Assembly: GCA_003243955.1 (NCBI GenBank)
Contig: QHCE01000007.1
Location: forward strand, 1-56,612
Source: Acidimicrobiales bacterium
GTDB lineage: Bacteria; Actinomycetota; Actinomycetes; Mycobacteriales; QHCE01
Length of the DNA stretch: 56,612 nucleotides
Reading direction: 5' to 3'
The notes under the pieces were generated by a model. The model was given only the letters and a program-made list of their open reading frames with translations, made no database searches and was not told the DNA's origin. Both the position numbers and the translations under genes were made by a program. Of the stretch, positions 38,748 through 50,007 are shown piece by piece. Position 1 is the first letter of the stretch. Each line of letters opens with the position of its first letter.

Positions 38748-38804
38748 GGCGCTGACCGGGAAGCCTTTAGGAACCGGGAGATTTACACATTCCCGGTCAG
38801 CGCC
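38748..38804. terminator. inverted repeat between convergent pcrA and the M23 gene
   Basis: GGCGCTGACCGGGA (38748-38761) / TCCCGGTCAGCGCC (38791-38804), perfect 14 bp. Confidence 0.55.
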
Positions 38805-38956
38805 AAACCCACCGACGCCGGTTAAGCGTCACAGCGCCGGTGGGGACTACAGAACATTAGATCCTCATCCACCTATGAAGTAATACCAATTACGCAAAGT
38901 ATGCGTTCAACTTTTCACCACTCAAGCCGATGTTGACGTGGTGCTCGCGGTTTGTC

Positions 38957-39667
38957 CTAGATTGCTACTCCGTGCTCATGCAGCCACGGCATCGGATCTT
39001 GGTGGACGCCATTGATCCTTACCTCAAAGTGACAGTGTGGGCCGGTGGATTGCCCAGTGTTGCCGCGCAATGAAATCACGTCTCCGGCCTGCACTTCATC
39101 CCCTTCGTGAGCGATAAGCACAGAATTATGACCGTAGTAGGTAACTACGCCGCCTTCATGTTGAATTATGACCAGGTAGCCGTAGCCCCTCTGAACTCCG
39201 GAGAAAATGACCTTGCCGGCCGCCGCCGCGTGAATGGGGCTTCCTATGGGGCCCGCAATATCGAGGCCGTAGTGAAATTCTGTACCACCAAAGCGCAAGC
39301 CGTATGTAGAGCTGATGTAACCGTCCACTGGTCGCACCCAATCCGGCAGTCTTTCGGGTGCTGGTGCGGCGATACGCAGCTGCACACCGCCGTCATTAAG
39401 CAGAGCTGTGCGCTCTTGGGCTACAGAGGAGTTCGCGCTAGCGCCCGATGTGGCTTTCGCCGAAGAGGCATTTGCTTGGCTTCCGGTGAGGGAGCTTCCC
39501 GCAAGTGTGGCACTGGCGCTATCCGGTGAAGGCAGCACCGAGCCGGCACCAAAAGCAACAACGCCGGCGCCCAGCAGCGCGGTGCTGATGGCTACGGTGT
39601 ATCGGGTTCTAGGGTCCACTAAGGCACGGTGGTGCCCCCGGTATTTCCGAGGCTTTGCGTGATGCAC
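38957..39667 (-). CDS. M23 family metallopeptidase
   Basis: EFHYGLDIAGPIGSPIHAAAAGKV; GPHCHFEVRINGV. Confidence 0.93.
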   Translation of the reverse strand: MHHAKPRKYRGHHRALVDPRTRYTVAISTALLGAGVVAFGAGSVLPSPDSASATLAGSSLTGSQANASSAKATSGASANSSVAQERTALLNDGGVQLRIAAPAPERLPDWVRPVDGYISSTYGLRFGGTEFHYGLDIAGPIGSPIHAAAAGKVIFSGVQRGYGYLVIIQHEGGVVTYYGHNSVLIAHEGDEVQAGDVISLRGNTGQSTGPHCHFEVRINGVHQDPMPWLHEHGVAI

Positions 39668-39914
39668 TCAGTTTCCTTGGTCCGGGAAATAGGACGTTCC
39701 GCGCAGTAACTAGTTCAACTGCGATTTCGACCCAGCTAAAGGTACAGGTTCGAAGCGGCAGTGAAAGCTACGCGGGCGGTTGAAGCCAGGCGTTTAGTTC
39801 ACCGGCGCCAATCCACCTCGAGGTACGCTACTGGCAGTTGGCCATACGAGCAAGCCCGGGTTGCTTTGCGCCCTCCATTTATGGTTCGACTCCCATGCCT
39901 GGAGCGCTTAATTG

Positions 39915-40352
39915 TCACCGAGCCTCTGGCGCCACGGTGTGCCGTACCCATTCGATGATGTCGTGGGTGTTTGCGCCTGGAGTGAAAATCCGGGCAACGC
40001 CCAGCTCGGCTAGTTCGGCAGCATCGGCGTCGGAAATGATTCCGCCGCCAAAAACCACCACGTCCTGCGCTCCCTGCTCAGCTAGCAGCTGGATGACGCG
40101 GGAAAATAGCGTCATATGGGCACCGGAAAGCACAGACAGACCCACGCAGTCGGCGTCTTCTTGGATGACCGCTTCCACGATCTGCTCTGGCGTTTGGTGC
40201 AGGCCCGTGTAAATGACTTCCATTCCGGCGTCTCGTAACGCGCGGGCCACGACTTTAGCGCCGCGGTCGTGGCCGTCCAGACCAGGCTTAGCGATGACCA
40301 CGCGAATTCGGGATTGATTGTTCGGCTGCACTAGGAGACTCCTTGCTGACAC
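39915..40352 (-). CDS. cobalamin B12-binding domain protein
   Basis: [36 protein letters not shown]. Confidence 0.93.
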   Translation of the reverse strand: MSARSLLVQPNNQSRIRVVIAKPGLDGHDRGAKVVARALRDAGMEVIYTGLHQTPEQIVEAVIQEDADCVGLSVLSGAHMTLFSRVIQLLAEQGAQDVVVFGGGIISDADAAELAELGVARIFTPGANTHDIIEWVRHTVAPEAR

Positions 40353-40591
40353 TGGTGACGCTACTGCGACAAAGACAGCGAATCGTTACGCCACGCTGAA
40401 ATGTCCTGTCCCTATGCACTTGTCGTGCGGAGGGCCAGCTGAAGTCAAAGTTGCTGGAGAGTGTGACTGAGGCCACCGCGGCCTAGGCGGCGCGGCGGCG
40501 TGTAGGCACTCCTACTAGCCTGGCACTGGCGCGTAATTGGCTCATGTACCGCGCGTAGGCCCCCCGTAGGTTAAGGATGGATCGCCGAAAC

Positions 40592-41776
40592 ATGGACCTC
40601 TTCGAGTACCAGGCGAAGGAGCTTTTCGCCGCGCATGGTGTACCGGTACTACCTGGCGTCGTGGTTACGACACCGGAGCAAGCTCGAGACGCCGCTGCTG
40701 AGCTCGGCGGAGCCGTCGTGGTGAAGGCCCAAGTGAAGGCCGGTGGACGCGGCAAGGCCGGCGGGGTGAAGCTGGCTCAGAACGCCGATGAGGCTTACCA
40801 GAAAGCCCAGGCCATTCTAGGCATGGATATTAAGGGTCACACCGTGCATCGCGTGCTGGTGACTCAAGCCAGCGACATCGAGTCCGAGTACTACTTCTCC
40901 TTCCTGCTGGATCGCACCAACCGCACCTTTCTGGCGATGGCCTCAGCCGAAGGTGGGGTGGAGATCGAGCAGGTCGCGGTCGAGAACCCCGACGCGTTGG
41001 CCAAGGTGCCCGTCAATCCTATCGACGGAGTCGATCTCGAATTAGCAAAAGACATCCTCACCCAAGGTAAGTTCCCGCTCGAAGTGATCGAGCCGGCAGC
41101 GCATGCGGTGGTGAAACTCTGGGCGGCGTTTCTAGCCGAAGACGCCACCTTGATGGAGATCAACCCACTGGTGAAGACTCCGGCCGGTGACATTGTGGCG
41201 CTGGATGGAAAAGTGACGCTGGACGCTAATGCCGCCTTCCGACATCCAGACCACGAACGGTTCGCTGATTCTGATGCGGTGGATCCGCTGGAGCGAGCGG
41301 CAAAAGAAAAGAACCTCAACTATGTCAAGCTTGACGGTGAGGTCGGCATCATTGGTAATGGTGCTGGCTTGGTGATGAGCACGCTCGATGTGGTCGCCTA
41401 CGCGGGTGAATCCTTCGGTGGCGTGAAGCCGGCAAACTTCCTCGACATTGGCGGCGGTGCGAACGCTACAGTGATGGCCAACGGTTTGGAGGTCATTCTC
41501 TCTGATGCCAGCGTGCGCAGCGTATTTGTGAACGTCTTCGGCGGCATTACCGCGTGCGACCAAGTAGCACACGGCATCTTGCAAGCGTTGCAGCTGATGG
41601 AGCAGCGCGGTGAAACGGTAACCAAGCCGCTGGTAGTCCGGTTGGACGGTAACAATGTAGAGGTTGGCCGCAAAATTCTGGACGCGGCGAGGCATCCGCT
41701 GGTGGAACAAGTAGCAACCATGGACGGGGCGGCGCAGCGAGCCGCCGAACTCGCCGCGACTGGAGGTCGTGCGTAA
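40592..41776 (+). CDS. sucC: succinyl-CoA synthetase beta subunit
   Basis: [40 protein letters not shown]. Confidence 0.96.
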   Translation: MDLFEYQAKELFAAHGVPVLPGVVVTTPEQARDAAAELGGAVVVKAQVKAGGRGKAGGVKLAQNADEAYQKAQAILGMDIKGHTVHRVLVTQASDIESEYYFSFLLDRTNRTFLAMASAEGGVEIEQVAVENPDALAKVPVNPIDGVDLELAKDILTQGKFPLEVIEPAAHAVVKLWAAFLAEDATLMEINPLVKTPAGDIVALDGKVTLDANAAFRHPDHERFADSDAVDPLERAAKEKNLNYVKLDGEVGIIGNGAGLVMSTLDVVAYAGESFGGVKPANFLDIGGGANATVMANGLEVILSDASVRSVFVNVFGGITACDQVAHGILQALQLMEQRGETVTKPLVVRLDGNNVEVGRKILDAARHPLVEQVATMDGAAQRAAELAATGGRA

Positions 41777-41778
41777 CC

Positions 41779-42681
41779 ATGTCGATTTTTCTTAACGAAA
41801 AAAGCCGGGTCATCGTTTCGGGAATGACCGGCTCTGAAGGCAGCAAACATACCCGACGCATGCTCGGTGCCGGAACGCAGATCGTAGGTGGGGTAACCCC
41901 GGGCAAAGGCGGCCAGTCGGTCGATTTCAGCGATGTCGGTGCCTCCGCGATCCCAGTCTTCGACTCGGTGGCTCAAGCCATGGCCGAGACCGGAGCTGAC
42001 GTCACCGTGGTCTTTGTGCCACCCAAGTTCGCCAAAGCAGCTGTCCTGGAGGCGATTGACGCCGGTATCGGGCTATGCGTCGTGATCACTGAGGGCATCC
42101 CCGTGCACGACACCATTGCATTTTGGACTCATGCACAGCAAGGACTAAGGGCCGGTCAGACGCGCATCATTGGCCCCAACTGCCCTGGCCTGATCACGCC
42201 CGGTGCTAGCAACGCAGGCATCATTCCACCAGACATTGCTAGCTCCGGCCCGATTGGCCTGGTAAGCAAGTCCGGCACGCTGACCTACCAGATGATGTAT
42301 GAGCTGGGTGATCTCGGATTTTCCAGTTGCGTGGGTATCGGCGGCGACCCGGTCATTGGCACCACCCATATCGATTGTCTCGCGGCGTTTGAGGCCGATC
42401 CCGACACCGCCGCAATGGTCATGATCGGTGAGATCGGGGGTGACGCAGAGGAGCGCGCGGCTGCCTACATCGCCGAGCATGTGGCAAAACCCGTGGTTGC
42501 CTACGTTGCCGGATTTACTGCTCCCGAGGGCAAGACCATGGGCCACGCTGGCGCGATCATCTCTGGTTCGGCCGGTACCGCCCAGGCCAAGAAAGAGGCC
42601 TTGGAGGCCGTCGGGGTGAAGGTGGGTAAAACGCCCAGTGAGACCGCGCGCCTCATGCGGGAGATCGTGGAGTCGCTCTAA
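41779..42681 (+). CDS. sucD: succinyl-CoA synthetase alpha subunit
   Basis: [29 protein letters not shown]. Confidence 0.96.
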   Translation: MSIFLNEKSRVIVSGMTGSEGSKHTRRMLGAGTQIVGGVTPGKGGQSVDFSDVGASAIPVFDSVAQAMAETGADVTVVFVPPKFAKAAVLEAIDAGIGLCVVITEGIPVHDTIAFWTHAQQGLRAGQTRIIGPNCPGLITPGASNAGIIPPDIASSGPIGLVSKSGTLTYQMMYELGDLGFSSCVGIGGDPVIGTTHIDCLAAFEADPDTAAMVMIGEIGGDAEERAAAYIAEHVAKPVVAYVAGFTAPEGKTMGHAGAIISGSAGTAQAKKEALEAVGVKVGKTPSETARLMREIVESL

Positions 42682-42690
42682 CGTTGGCGT

Positions 42691-43926
42691 GTGCCTCCCG
42701 ACATTCTGCGCGCTACCGCTGACGGCGAACCCGAGGCTGCGGCGTCGCTTCCGGTAGCCGCGCTGATAGCTACCGGCTGGGCCGTGTTGGCCGTGTTAGC
42801 TCCGCTGCTGAGCCTGTCTTTGCTGGCGTGGGTGGCCGATAGCAGATCTACCGCGCCAGCACCGGATGCGGTGCGGCTGGCATTGGACTTCTGGTTGGCC
42901 GCGCATGGTGTTCCGCTGCTGCTGGAGCAGGGTTCATTTCGGTTCCTTCCGCTACTTGTGACAGCCTTCATGTGCTGGCAGCTGGGCCGAGCGGGCGCTA
43001 CTACCGCCCGGGCTGTCCAGGCCAACGGTGTGGCGGCTTTTGTGCGGGTAGGAACAGCGATCGGGGTCTGGTACGCCGCGGCCGGAGCGGCCGCGGCGGT
43101 GTGGGGACAGCTTCCTAGCGTCCACGCGACGCCATGGGTTGCAACTGCGGTATTCGCAGCGGTGGCTTTAGTGTGCGGCGTGGTCGGCGCTGTCCTGGGC
43201 ACGGCTTCGGGACGGGAGCTGCTCGGTCGTGTACCCGCGCTGATTGCTGACGTTTTCCGGGCGAGTGCGAGCGTGGTCATTCTGATCGCCGCCGCGGCTG
43301 CGTTGCTGACGGTGATCATGCTGGCGGTCTCCGCGCGCGGCGTCATCGACACGCTGAGCGGTTACTCGCTGGGTGTGATCGGCGGCATGGGAATGTTGCT
43401 GCTGTGCTTGATCTACCTGCCGACCATGATGCTGTGGACGGCGGCTTATGTGGTGGGTCCAGGCTTTGCCGTGGGTGCGGGAACGTTGGTGAGCATCCAT
43501 CGGGTGGAGTTTTCTTCGCTTCCGGCGTTTCCGCTGCTTGCTGCTGTACCAACCACGCCAGGGAGCGTGACGGTGCAACTGCTGATGGCAATACCGGCGA
43601 TTGCGGGCGTGTTCGGCGGGGCGCAGCTATCCCGTAAGCAGCGCCAAAGCTCAGCAAGAGCGCTGCTGCTAGGTGCCGCGTTGGTCGGGGTGTTGTCGGG
43701 GATGGTACTAGGAGGGGTTGCTTTCCTGGCTAGCGGCTCGTTAGGGGATGGCCGGCTCGCCGATTTTGGGCCGCTCGCGTGGCAGGTTGCGGTAGTCACT
43801 GCCGCAAGCATTGCGGCGGGTAGCGTGCTGGGCGCTGTCATCCACCGCTGGCTGGTACCACGGGTGCTGCGGCTGTTCCCTGGACCGATTGACAGTAAAG
43901 CCGCTGAGCCCGTGCATTTTCCCTGA
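42691..43926 (+). CDS. DUF6350-like multi-TM membrane protein
   Basis: 411-aa multi-TM ORF between sucD and purN. Confidence 0.7.
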   Translation: MPPDILRATADGEPEAAASLPVAALIATGWAVLAVLAPLLSLSLLAWVADSRSTAPAPDAVRLALDFWLAAHGVPLLLEQGSFRFLPLLVTAFMCWQLGRAGATTARAVQANGVAAFVRVGTAIGVWYAAAGAAAAVWGQLPSVHATPWVATAVFAAVALVCGVVGAVLGTASGRELLGRVPALIADVFRASASVVILIAAAAALLTVIMLAVSARGVIDTLSGYSLGVIGGMGMLLLCLIYLPTMMLWTAAYVVGPGFAVGAGTLVSIHRVEFSSLPAFPLLAAVPTTPGSVTVQLLMAIPAIAGVFGGAQLSRKQRQSSARALLLGAALVGVLSGMVLGGVAFLASGSLGDGRLADFGPLAWQVAVVTAASIAAGSVLGAVIHRWLVPRVLRLFPGPIDSKAAEPVHFP

Positions 43927-43973
43927 AAACGTCGTTATTCAGCTGCACTTTGCGACGTTTTCAGGGAAAATGC
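43914..43973. terminator. long bidirectional hairpin
   Basis: GCATTTTCCCTGAAAACGTCG / CGACGTTTTCAGGGAAAATGC, perfect 21-bp inverted repeat including the upstream stop codon. Confidence 0.7.
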
Positions 43974-44004
43974 CACCCCGGTGCGGTTCGCATCCCGGTG
44001 CCGC

Positions 44005-44727
44005 TTACCGGTGCTCGGGGTTGTCGGAGCCGGCGGCTCGGGCGGCTTTCCACACCTCCGGCTGATTGCCCTGCGCGGGAAAGCCGCCGAGGCTTTTCAA
44101 GGCCGCGGCCAAATGCATCAGGTTCCAGGTCGCGAACTCGGTGTTGCGATTGGTGAAGTCATTCTCCGGCCCGCCCGACCCAGGGTCCAGATATGACGGT
44201 CCGGGCCCGGCTTCGCCGATCCACCCGGCGTCGGCCGCTGGCGGGATGCTGTAACCGATGTGTTGCAAGCTGTAGAGGATGTTCATGGCGCAATGCTTGA
44301 TGCCGTCCTCGTTGCCGGTGATCAGACACCCACCCACCCGGCCGTAGTAGGCGTACTGGCCGGCGTCGTTCAGCAGGCTCGAACACGAGTACAGCCGTTC
44401 GATGACTCGCTTCATCACCGAACTGTTGTCTCCCAGCCAGATCGGTCCGCAAAGCACCAGAATGTCGGCGTGAAGCACCCGCTGATACAGCTGCGGCCAT
44501 TCATCGGTGACGGCGCCGTGCTCGGTCATGTCTGGCCATACACCGGTGGTGATGTCGTGATCAACGGCGCGGAATGCGTCCACGGTAACGCCGTGGCGCT
44601 CCATGAGCTCCCGGCTGCGGTCGATCAGGCCCTGGGTGTGGCTGTGCTCGGGGGAGTGCTTAAGCGTGGCGTTAATGTACAGCGCACGCAGCTGGGAAAA
44701 TTGAGTACTGTTGGCCGAATCAGCCAT
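44005..44727 (-). CDS. flavodoxin/NAD(P)H-dependent oxidoreductase family protein
   Basis: ALYINATLKHSPEHSHTQGLIDRSRELMERHGV; ADILVLCGPIWLGDNSSVMKRVIERL. Confidence 0.82.
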   Translation of the reverse strand: MADSANSTQFSQLRALYINATLKHSPEHSHTQGLIDRSRELMERHGVTVDAFRAVDHDITTGVWPDMTEHGAVTDEWPQLYQRVLHADILVLCGPIWLGDNSSVMKRVIERLYSCSSLLNDAGQYAYYGRVGGCLITGNEDGIKHCAMNILYSLQHIGYSIPPAADAGWIGEAGPGPSYLDPGSGGPENDFTNRNTEFATWNLMHLAAALKSLGGFPAQGNQPEVWKAARAAGSDNPEHR

Positions 44728-44927
44728 GAAGCTTCTCCTTGCTGGGGGGCACCTTGGCTACATATAGGCTCAACGTATGACCCGTCGCGACAAGAGTGGC
44801 ACATCGGACCGGTTTTTGGCGACAACTAGGAACAAATTGTCAACTCCTACCGTGCCATATGTCGTTTACAAGCCTAGCCCAGTACCGTTACTAACATAGT
44901 GTCGCTGAGGTGAGGAGCTGCTGAGAC

Positions 44928-45527
44928 GTGCGTGTGGTGGTCTTGGTATCCGGCACTGGTTCGTTGCTTCAAGCGCTGCTGAACGCTAGTGTCGATCCTG
45001 ACTACGGCGTGCAGGTGGTAGCCGTTGGCGCCGACCGCGCTGGAATCGAGGCCTTGGCTCGAGCGGAGCGATCTGGGGTGCCGACGTTCATCGAACGGGT
45101 TGGTGACTACCCCAATCGGCAGCTGTGGGACGCGGCGCTCGCGGCCCGCGTGGCGCAATTCCAGCCGGATCTGGTGATCTCGGCCGGATTTTTGAAACTT
45201 GTCGGGCACGATTTTTTGGTCGCATTTGGCGACCGGTTTATCAATACCCACCCCTCACTGCTGCCGGCGTTTCCTGGCGCGCACCCCGTACGCGACGCGC
45301 TGGCCTACGGCAACACTGTTACGGGCGCTACGGTGTTCTTCGTCGACGCTGGCACTGACACCGGGCCCATCATCGAGCAGCGTGCCGTCTCGATTCAGCC
45401 ACAAGACACCGAAGCCAGTCTGCACGAGCGCATCAAACAGGTAGAACGAGAGATGTTGGTAGAAGTTGTTGGGCGGCTGGCGCGCCAGAGTTGGACCATT
45501 ACCGGAAGGAACGTCACGCTGCGATGA
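44928..45527 (+). CDS. purN: phosphoribosylglycinamide formyltransferase
   Basis: [37 protein letters not shown]. Confidence 0.93.
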   Translation: MRVVVLVSGTGSLLQALLNASVDPDYGVQVVAVGADRAGIEALARAERSGVPTFIERVGDYPNRQLWDAALAARVAQFQPDLVISAGFLKLVGHDFLVAFGDRFINTHPSLLPAFPGAHPVRDALAYGNTVTGATVFFVDAGTDTGPIIEQRAVSIQPQDTEASLHERIKQVEREMLVEVVGRLARQSWTITGRNVTLR

Positions 45528-47185
45528 GCGTTACTGCCAAGGACACTTTCGACTCAGTTAACCCACCGCGGCGCACAGGGGTGCGTAGGGCGCTGATCAG
45601 CGTCTATGACAAGACTGGCTTGTCAGAACTCGCCGCCGCTTTGGCGGCGGCCGGGGTGCAGATCGTCTCTACCGGTTCCACGGCGGCCAGGATCGCCGAG
45701 CTGGGCGTCGATGTCACCAGTGTGAGCGAGGTGACCGGATTCGCCGAGTGCCTGGACGGGCGGGTGAAGACGTTGCATCCCCGCATCCATGCTGGAATCT
45801 TGGCTGATCGCGGCAATCCGGAACATGTGCAAACGCTTCGCGAGCTCGACATCGCCGGATTCGACCTGGTGGTGGTGAACCTCTACCCATTCTCCAAGAC
45901 GCTCGCGGCAATGAAAGCCGACGGCGAGGTCGACCCGGCTCGCGCTATTGAGCAGATCGATATTGGCGGTCCCGCGATGATCCGCGCCGCGGCGAAAAAT
46001 CACGGCAGCGTCGCTGTGGTGGTCGATCCAGCCGACTACGTCGCTGTCGCCAGGGCTGTGGCTGCCGAGGGTTTCGATTCCGCCTCCCGGCACCGGCTCG
46101 CGGCGAAGGCTTTTGCGCACACCGCACGCTACGACGCGGCGGTTGCCAGCTGGTTCGGCCGAGACATCGCCGCACAAACCGAGCAGATGTGGCCGTCATT
46201 TGTTGGCGTCACACTGGAGCGTGCCGAGGTACTGCGTTATGGAGAAAATCCACACCAAGAGGCCGCGCTATATGTGGCCGCTGGCAGCAACGGCTCGGCT
46301 CCGGCGGGCAATGAATGGTTGGGAGCCGGAATCGCGCAAGCCGAGCAGCTGCATGGCAAAGCCATGTCCTACAACAATTACGTGGATGCCGATGCCGCGC
46401 TTCGCGCCGTGCACGACTTCGATCAGCCGGCCGTAGCGATCATCAAACACACTAATCCGTGTGGCATCGCGGTCGGTTTGGATGGTGAGGGCGCCGAGGA
46501 TATTGCGCGAGTGTATGCCAGCGCGCATGCCTGTGACCCGGTCTCGGCTTTTGGTGGCGTCATCGCCACGAATCGCCCGGTGAGCGTCGCAATGGCCGCG
46601 CAGGTGGTGGAGATCTTCACCGAGGTAATCGTGGCGCCGGCCTATGCGGAAGGAGCGCTGGAGCTGCTGACCGCGAAACCCTCCATCCGAGTACTGCGTG
46701 CCGAGCATATTCACCGGGCGGGTAGCGATACACGAGTGATTTCGGGTGGGGTGCTCATGCAGTGCACCGACTACGTAGATGCCCCAGGTGACGATCCCGC
46801 CACCTGGCAGTTCGTCAGCGGAGATGCCGTCGACGAGCGGTTGCTAGCCGACGCGGTGTTCGCCTGGCGCGCGGTTCGGGCGGTGAAGTCCAACGCGATC
46901 GTGCTGGCATCCGGTGGCGCCACCGTGGGCGTAGGAATGGGGCAGGTGAACCGAGTGGATTCCGCTCGGCTGGCTGTCTCGCGGGCCGGAGAACGCGCCG
47001 CGGGCAGCGTGGCGGCATCGGATGCGTTCTTCCCATTCCCCGATGGATTGCAGGTGCTCATTGACGCTGGTGTTCGCGTGGTCGTACAGCCGGGCGGCAG
47101 CGTTCGTGACTCCGAAGTCGTTGCCGCCGCACAGGCTGCCGGCGTGACCATGTACCTCACCGGCACCCGGCACTTCGCGCACTAG
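45524..47185 (+). CDS. purH: AICAR formyltransferase/IMP cyclohydrolase
   Basis: [44 protein letters not shown]. Confidence 0.96.
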   Translation: MSVTAKDTFDSVNPPRRTGVRRALISVYDKTGLSELAAALAAAGVQIVSTGSTAARIAELGVDVTSVSEVTGFAECLDGRVKTLHPRIHAGILADRGNPEHVQTLRELDIAGFDLVVVNLYPFSKTLAAMKADGEVDPARAIEQIDIGGPAMIRAAAKNHGSVAVVVDPADYVAVARAVAAEGFDSASRHRLAAKAFAHTARYDAAVASWFGRDIAAQTEQMWPSFVGVTLERAEVLRYGENPHQEAALYVAAGSNGSAPAGNEWLGAGIAQAEQLHGKAMSYNNYVDADAALRAVHDFDQPAVAIIKHTNPCGIAVGLDGEGAEDIARVYASAHACDPVSAFGGVIATNRPVSVAMAAQVVEIFTEVIVAPAYAEGALELLTAKPSIRVLRAEHIHRAGSDTRVISGGVLMQCTDYVDAPGDDPATWQFVSGDAVDERLLADAVFAWRAVRAVKSNAIVLASGGATVGVGMGQVNRVDSARLAVSRAGERAAGSVAASDAFFPFPDGLQVLIDAGVRVVVQPGGSVRDSEVVAAAQAAGVTMYLTGTRHFAH

Positions 47186-47189
47186 TTCT

Positions 47190-47582
47190 CTATCGCGGCG
47201 CGACAACGTTCAGCCCGGCGGCTTCCGCCGCCTCAGCTAGTCGCGTGTCGTACGCGACGAACGCCGTCAGGTGCTCGGTGAGCTGCAACGCGCTGGCCAG
47301 ATGGATCGCGTCCAGTGACCGCAGCGCTGGCGGCGGCATGGTGGCGGCCAGAGCTAACACTCGGGGAGTGATCGGTACGATTTGCATGCCACTCGTAATT
47401 TGCATAGCGCTTGGCAGCATGATCGGGTTAGATCGAGCTACTGCTCTAGGCAGTTCGACATGCACAATTTCGCTACTGACCTTTGCCGAGCTTGCACGCT
47501 GGTCCAGCCAGGTACGCAAGGCGCTGCTCTCTGCTTCTGTAAGCACTAGCTTCACCAATGCGGAAGTGTCGAGGTAAATCAC
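47190..47582 (-). CDS. vapC: PIN-domain toxin (VapC-like)
   Basis: MIYLDTSALVKLVLTE; RSLDAIHLASALQL; AYDTRLAEAAEAAGL. Confidence 0.9.
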   Translation of the reverse strand: MIYLDTSALVKLVLTEAESSALRTWLDQRASSAKVSSEIVHVELPRAVARSNPIMLPSAMQITSGMQIVPITPRVLALAATMPPPALRSLDAIHLASALQLTEHLTAFVAYDTRLAEAAEAAGLNVVAPR

Positions 47583-47878
47583 AGCCGGTCTTCACGCTGT
47601 TCCTGTAACGCCTCCGAGACCGAGGGATGACCTGGCAGGGGTGATAAGGGTGTGATACCAGTCAAGTCCCACGGTTCCTCCGCCTCGCGGATGATGCCGG
47701 CCGCGATTAGCTCGGCGACCGGGTCGTCCGGGTCTACAGCTGGAATCAGCCGAGCCATTAATTCACCGCGGTTAGTTACCTCGATGGGCTGACCGCTGTG
47801 AGCTTTCTTCACCCATTTGCTGGTGTACTGCTTGAGCTCCCGAATGCCAATGCGTTCCATTCCATGAGTGTAGCCCAT
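47579..47878 (-). CDS. Phd/YefM-type antitoxin (start may be 47860)
   Basis: MERIGIRELKQYTSKWVKKAHSGQPIEVTNRGELMARLIP; overlaps the PIN gene. Confidence 0.88.
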   Translation of the reverse strand: MGYTHGMERIGIRELKQYTSKWVKKAHSGQPIEVTNRGELMARLIPAVDPDDPVAELIAAGIIREAEEPWDLTGITPLSPLPGHPSVSEALQEQREDRL

Positions 47879-47888
47879 GATGGGCTAC
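47870..47888. promoter_or_regulatory. putative TA autoregulatory operator palindrome
   Basis: GTAGCCCAT-G-ATGGGCTAC, perfect 9-bp inverted repeat at the antitoxin 5' end. Confidence 0.6.
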
Positions 47889-47942
47889 CGTTGAAACGTA
47901 GCGCGGTGGACCGCCCTTAGCGGGCTAGGGGAGAATCTTGCT

Positions 47943-48809
47943 ATGACGGCGACGATTCTGGATGGCAAAGCGGCAGCGGCGGCGATTAAGGCCGACCTCA
48001 CCGTGCGTGTGAGCAAGCTGCGGGAGCGAGGCGTTGTTCCCGGTTTGGGTACGTTGTTGGTCGGGGAGGATCCAGGCTCGGCAGCTTACGTTGCCGGCAA
48101 GCACCGCGACTGTGCCGAGGTTGGTATCGCCAGTATCCGAGCTGATCTACCCGCCTCGGCCACGCAAGCCGATGTGGATGCGGCGGTCTCCGAACTCAAC
48201 GTCAATCCCGCCTGCACTGGTTATCTGGTGCAGCTGCCACTCCCGGCGGGGCTCAACGAACAGCGCACGCTAGAGGCAGTGGAACCCGGCAAGGATGCCG
48301 ATGGCCTGCATCCGGTCAACCTAGGGCGGCTGGTGCTGGGTTACCCTGCCCCACGGCCGTGCACTCCCCGCGCTTGTGTTGAGCTGCTGCGCCGCTATGA
48401 CGTTCCCATCGCCGGTGCCCACGTCGTTGTGATTGGTCGAGGCATCACCGTTGGCCGCCCCCTGGGTCTGCTGCTCACCCGCAAGAGCGAGAACGCCACT
48501 GTCACGCTCTGCCACACTGGTACTCGTGACCTGACTGCCCATACTCGCTCCGCGGACATCGTGGTGGTGGCAGCTGGCCGGCCGGGATTGCTTACGCCGG
48601 AGATGATCAAGCCAGGCGCGGCAGTACTCGATGTGGGGATCACTCGTACCGAGGCTGGCCTGATCGGCGATGTGCGCCCCGATGTGGCGGAGGTGGCTGG
48701 TTTCCTCGCACCCATGCCGGGAGGTGTGGGCCCGATGACTCGCGCCATGCTGCTGACCAACGTGGTGGAAGCCGCCGAGCGACAGGTCGATTCCAGCAGG
48801 TTCGGGTAA
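47943..48809 (+). CDS. folD: methylenetetrahydrofolate dehydrogenase/cyclohydrolase
   Basis: [49 protein letters not shown]. Confidence 0.96.
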   Translation: MTATILDGKAAAAAIKADLTVRVSKLRERGVVPGLGTLLVGEDPGSAAYVAGKHRDCAEVGIASIRADLPASATQADVDAAVSELNVNPACTGYLVQLPLPAGLNEQRTLEAVEPGKDADGLHPVNLGRLVLGYPAPRPCTPRACVELLRRYDVPIAGAHVVVIGRGITVGRPLGLLLTRKSENATVTLCHTGTRDLTAHTRSADIVVVAAGRPGLLTPEMIKPGAAVLDVGITRTEAGLIGDVRPDVAEVAGFLAPMPGGVGPMTRAMLLTNVVEAAERQVDSSRFG

Positions 48810-48873
48810 TTCCAACTCTTGCCACCTCGGTAGCGGTTACTGTCTCCTCTGACAAGGGCAAAGGAGGATGGTC

Positions 48874-49965
48874 ATGACTCCATGGCGGTTAGATGGCGCG
48901 GCTCGAATGGCATTCATTGGGAGCGGACCCTACGTGCTCCCGCCAGTTGAGGTGTTCGACCCAGTTCAGAAAGTATGGACGGAGCAAGACCCTCATGATG
49001 ATCGCTGGCTGCCAATAGAGGGTGAATCTGACCCCGTCCGGATCAATAAGTACGCGGACAACGAACCGCGTCTATACGATGTATATGCGGGAACATATGG
49101 AGAGTTATTGGCCCTGAGTGATCAGCCCAGGCGAGTGGCCCCTGGCAAGAGTGAGACCGAAGACTTTACCCCTGCTATCCAGATTTTGGCACCGTCTGTC
49201 GTCTCGCTATACGATAGGAATGAATTCATCGGGAGGGCACGTGGGTTGGCCTCAGGTTTTAGATGGCCCGAGGAACCTTTTGAACTACCTCCTTGGCAGT
49301 GGCGGCGGCGCTTAGAGGATCTTTTGGGGTCTGCCTCCGAATTAATAGAGCCTGCGGTCCCTGTCATAGTTGACGAGATGCTGCACCGAGGAGCTTTTCT
49401 CATGCTCAATGCTTCTCCTGGACCGGCTACCCAAAACGCTTACTTCGTAGCCCGTCCCGGTGAGGCTAAAGCTGTTGTCCTGAGATTAGATGGGGAAACG
49501 GCATATCGGTCGATGCCTCTAGTTGATCTAGATCTCGGCTGGGGCACGCTGGAAGGAGCGTTACATGAAGCTGCTAGCGTGCGAGACGATCAGCTGGAAC
49601 TCACCCTCTTCGTCACCGACGGTCTTGGAGGTCAAGTAACCCTCCGCCGGCCCCCACTCTTGCAAAAGTTCCAATGGGAATTGGTCAAAGCGGATGGCTC
49701 TAGGGAGGTTATGGCCGCAGGTGAGGGACCAAGCCCCGGACCGACAGTCAAGGATGCCCTTGAGACCGCGACGTGGATGGTGTCTCAATCTGAGGGTAAA
49801 GGTAACCCGGACTGGAGGAGTGTCCTAGAGAGAGCCTTCCTTCCAGCGGTCGCTACCAAGCTGACGGAGCTGGATGCACAGCCAGCTGCGTTGCCTTGGC
49901 GTACTGCCCGCAGTATTCCTGATGTCCAAAGGATACGACGAGGAGATGATAGGCAGGCAAGGTGA
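48874..49965 (+). CDS. uncharacterised protein, paralogue A
   Basis: SD AAGGAGG upstream of ATG 48874; homologous to the next ORF. Confidence 0.7.
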   Translation: MTPWRLDGAARMAFIGSGPYVLPPVEVFDPVQKVWTEQDPHDDRWLPIEGESDPVRINKYADNEPRLYDVYAGTYGELLALSDQPRRVAPGKSETEDFTPAIQILAPSVVSLYDRNEFIGRARGLASGFRWPEEPFELPPWQWRRRLEDLLGSASELIEPAVPVIVDEMLHRGAFLMLNASPGPATQNAYFVARPGEAKAVVLRLDGETAYRSMPLVDLDLGWGTLEGALHEAASVRDDQLELTLFVTDGLGGQVTLRRPPLLQKFQWELVKADGSREVMAAGEGPSPGPTVKDALETATWMVSQSEGKGNPDWRSVLERAFLPAVATKLTELDAQPAALPWRTARSIPDVQRIRRGDDRQAR

Positions 49966-50007
49966 ATTCCGTCATTTTGGATTCCGGAAGCGGCTACTGT
50001 CTTTGGC

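Noticed and set aside
44822-44845. GACAACTAGGAACAAATTGTC as a fourth copy of the 23-bp palindrome
   Set aside because: Only the outer GACAA/TTGTC bases agree; the core differs, so homology is not supported.
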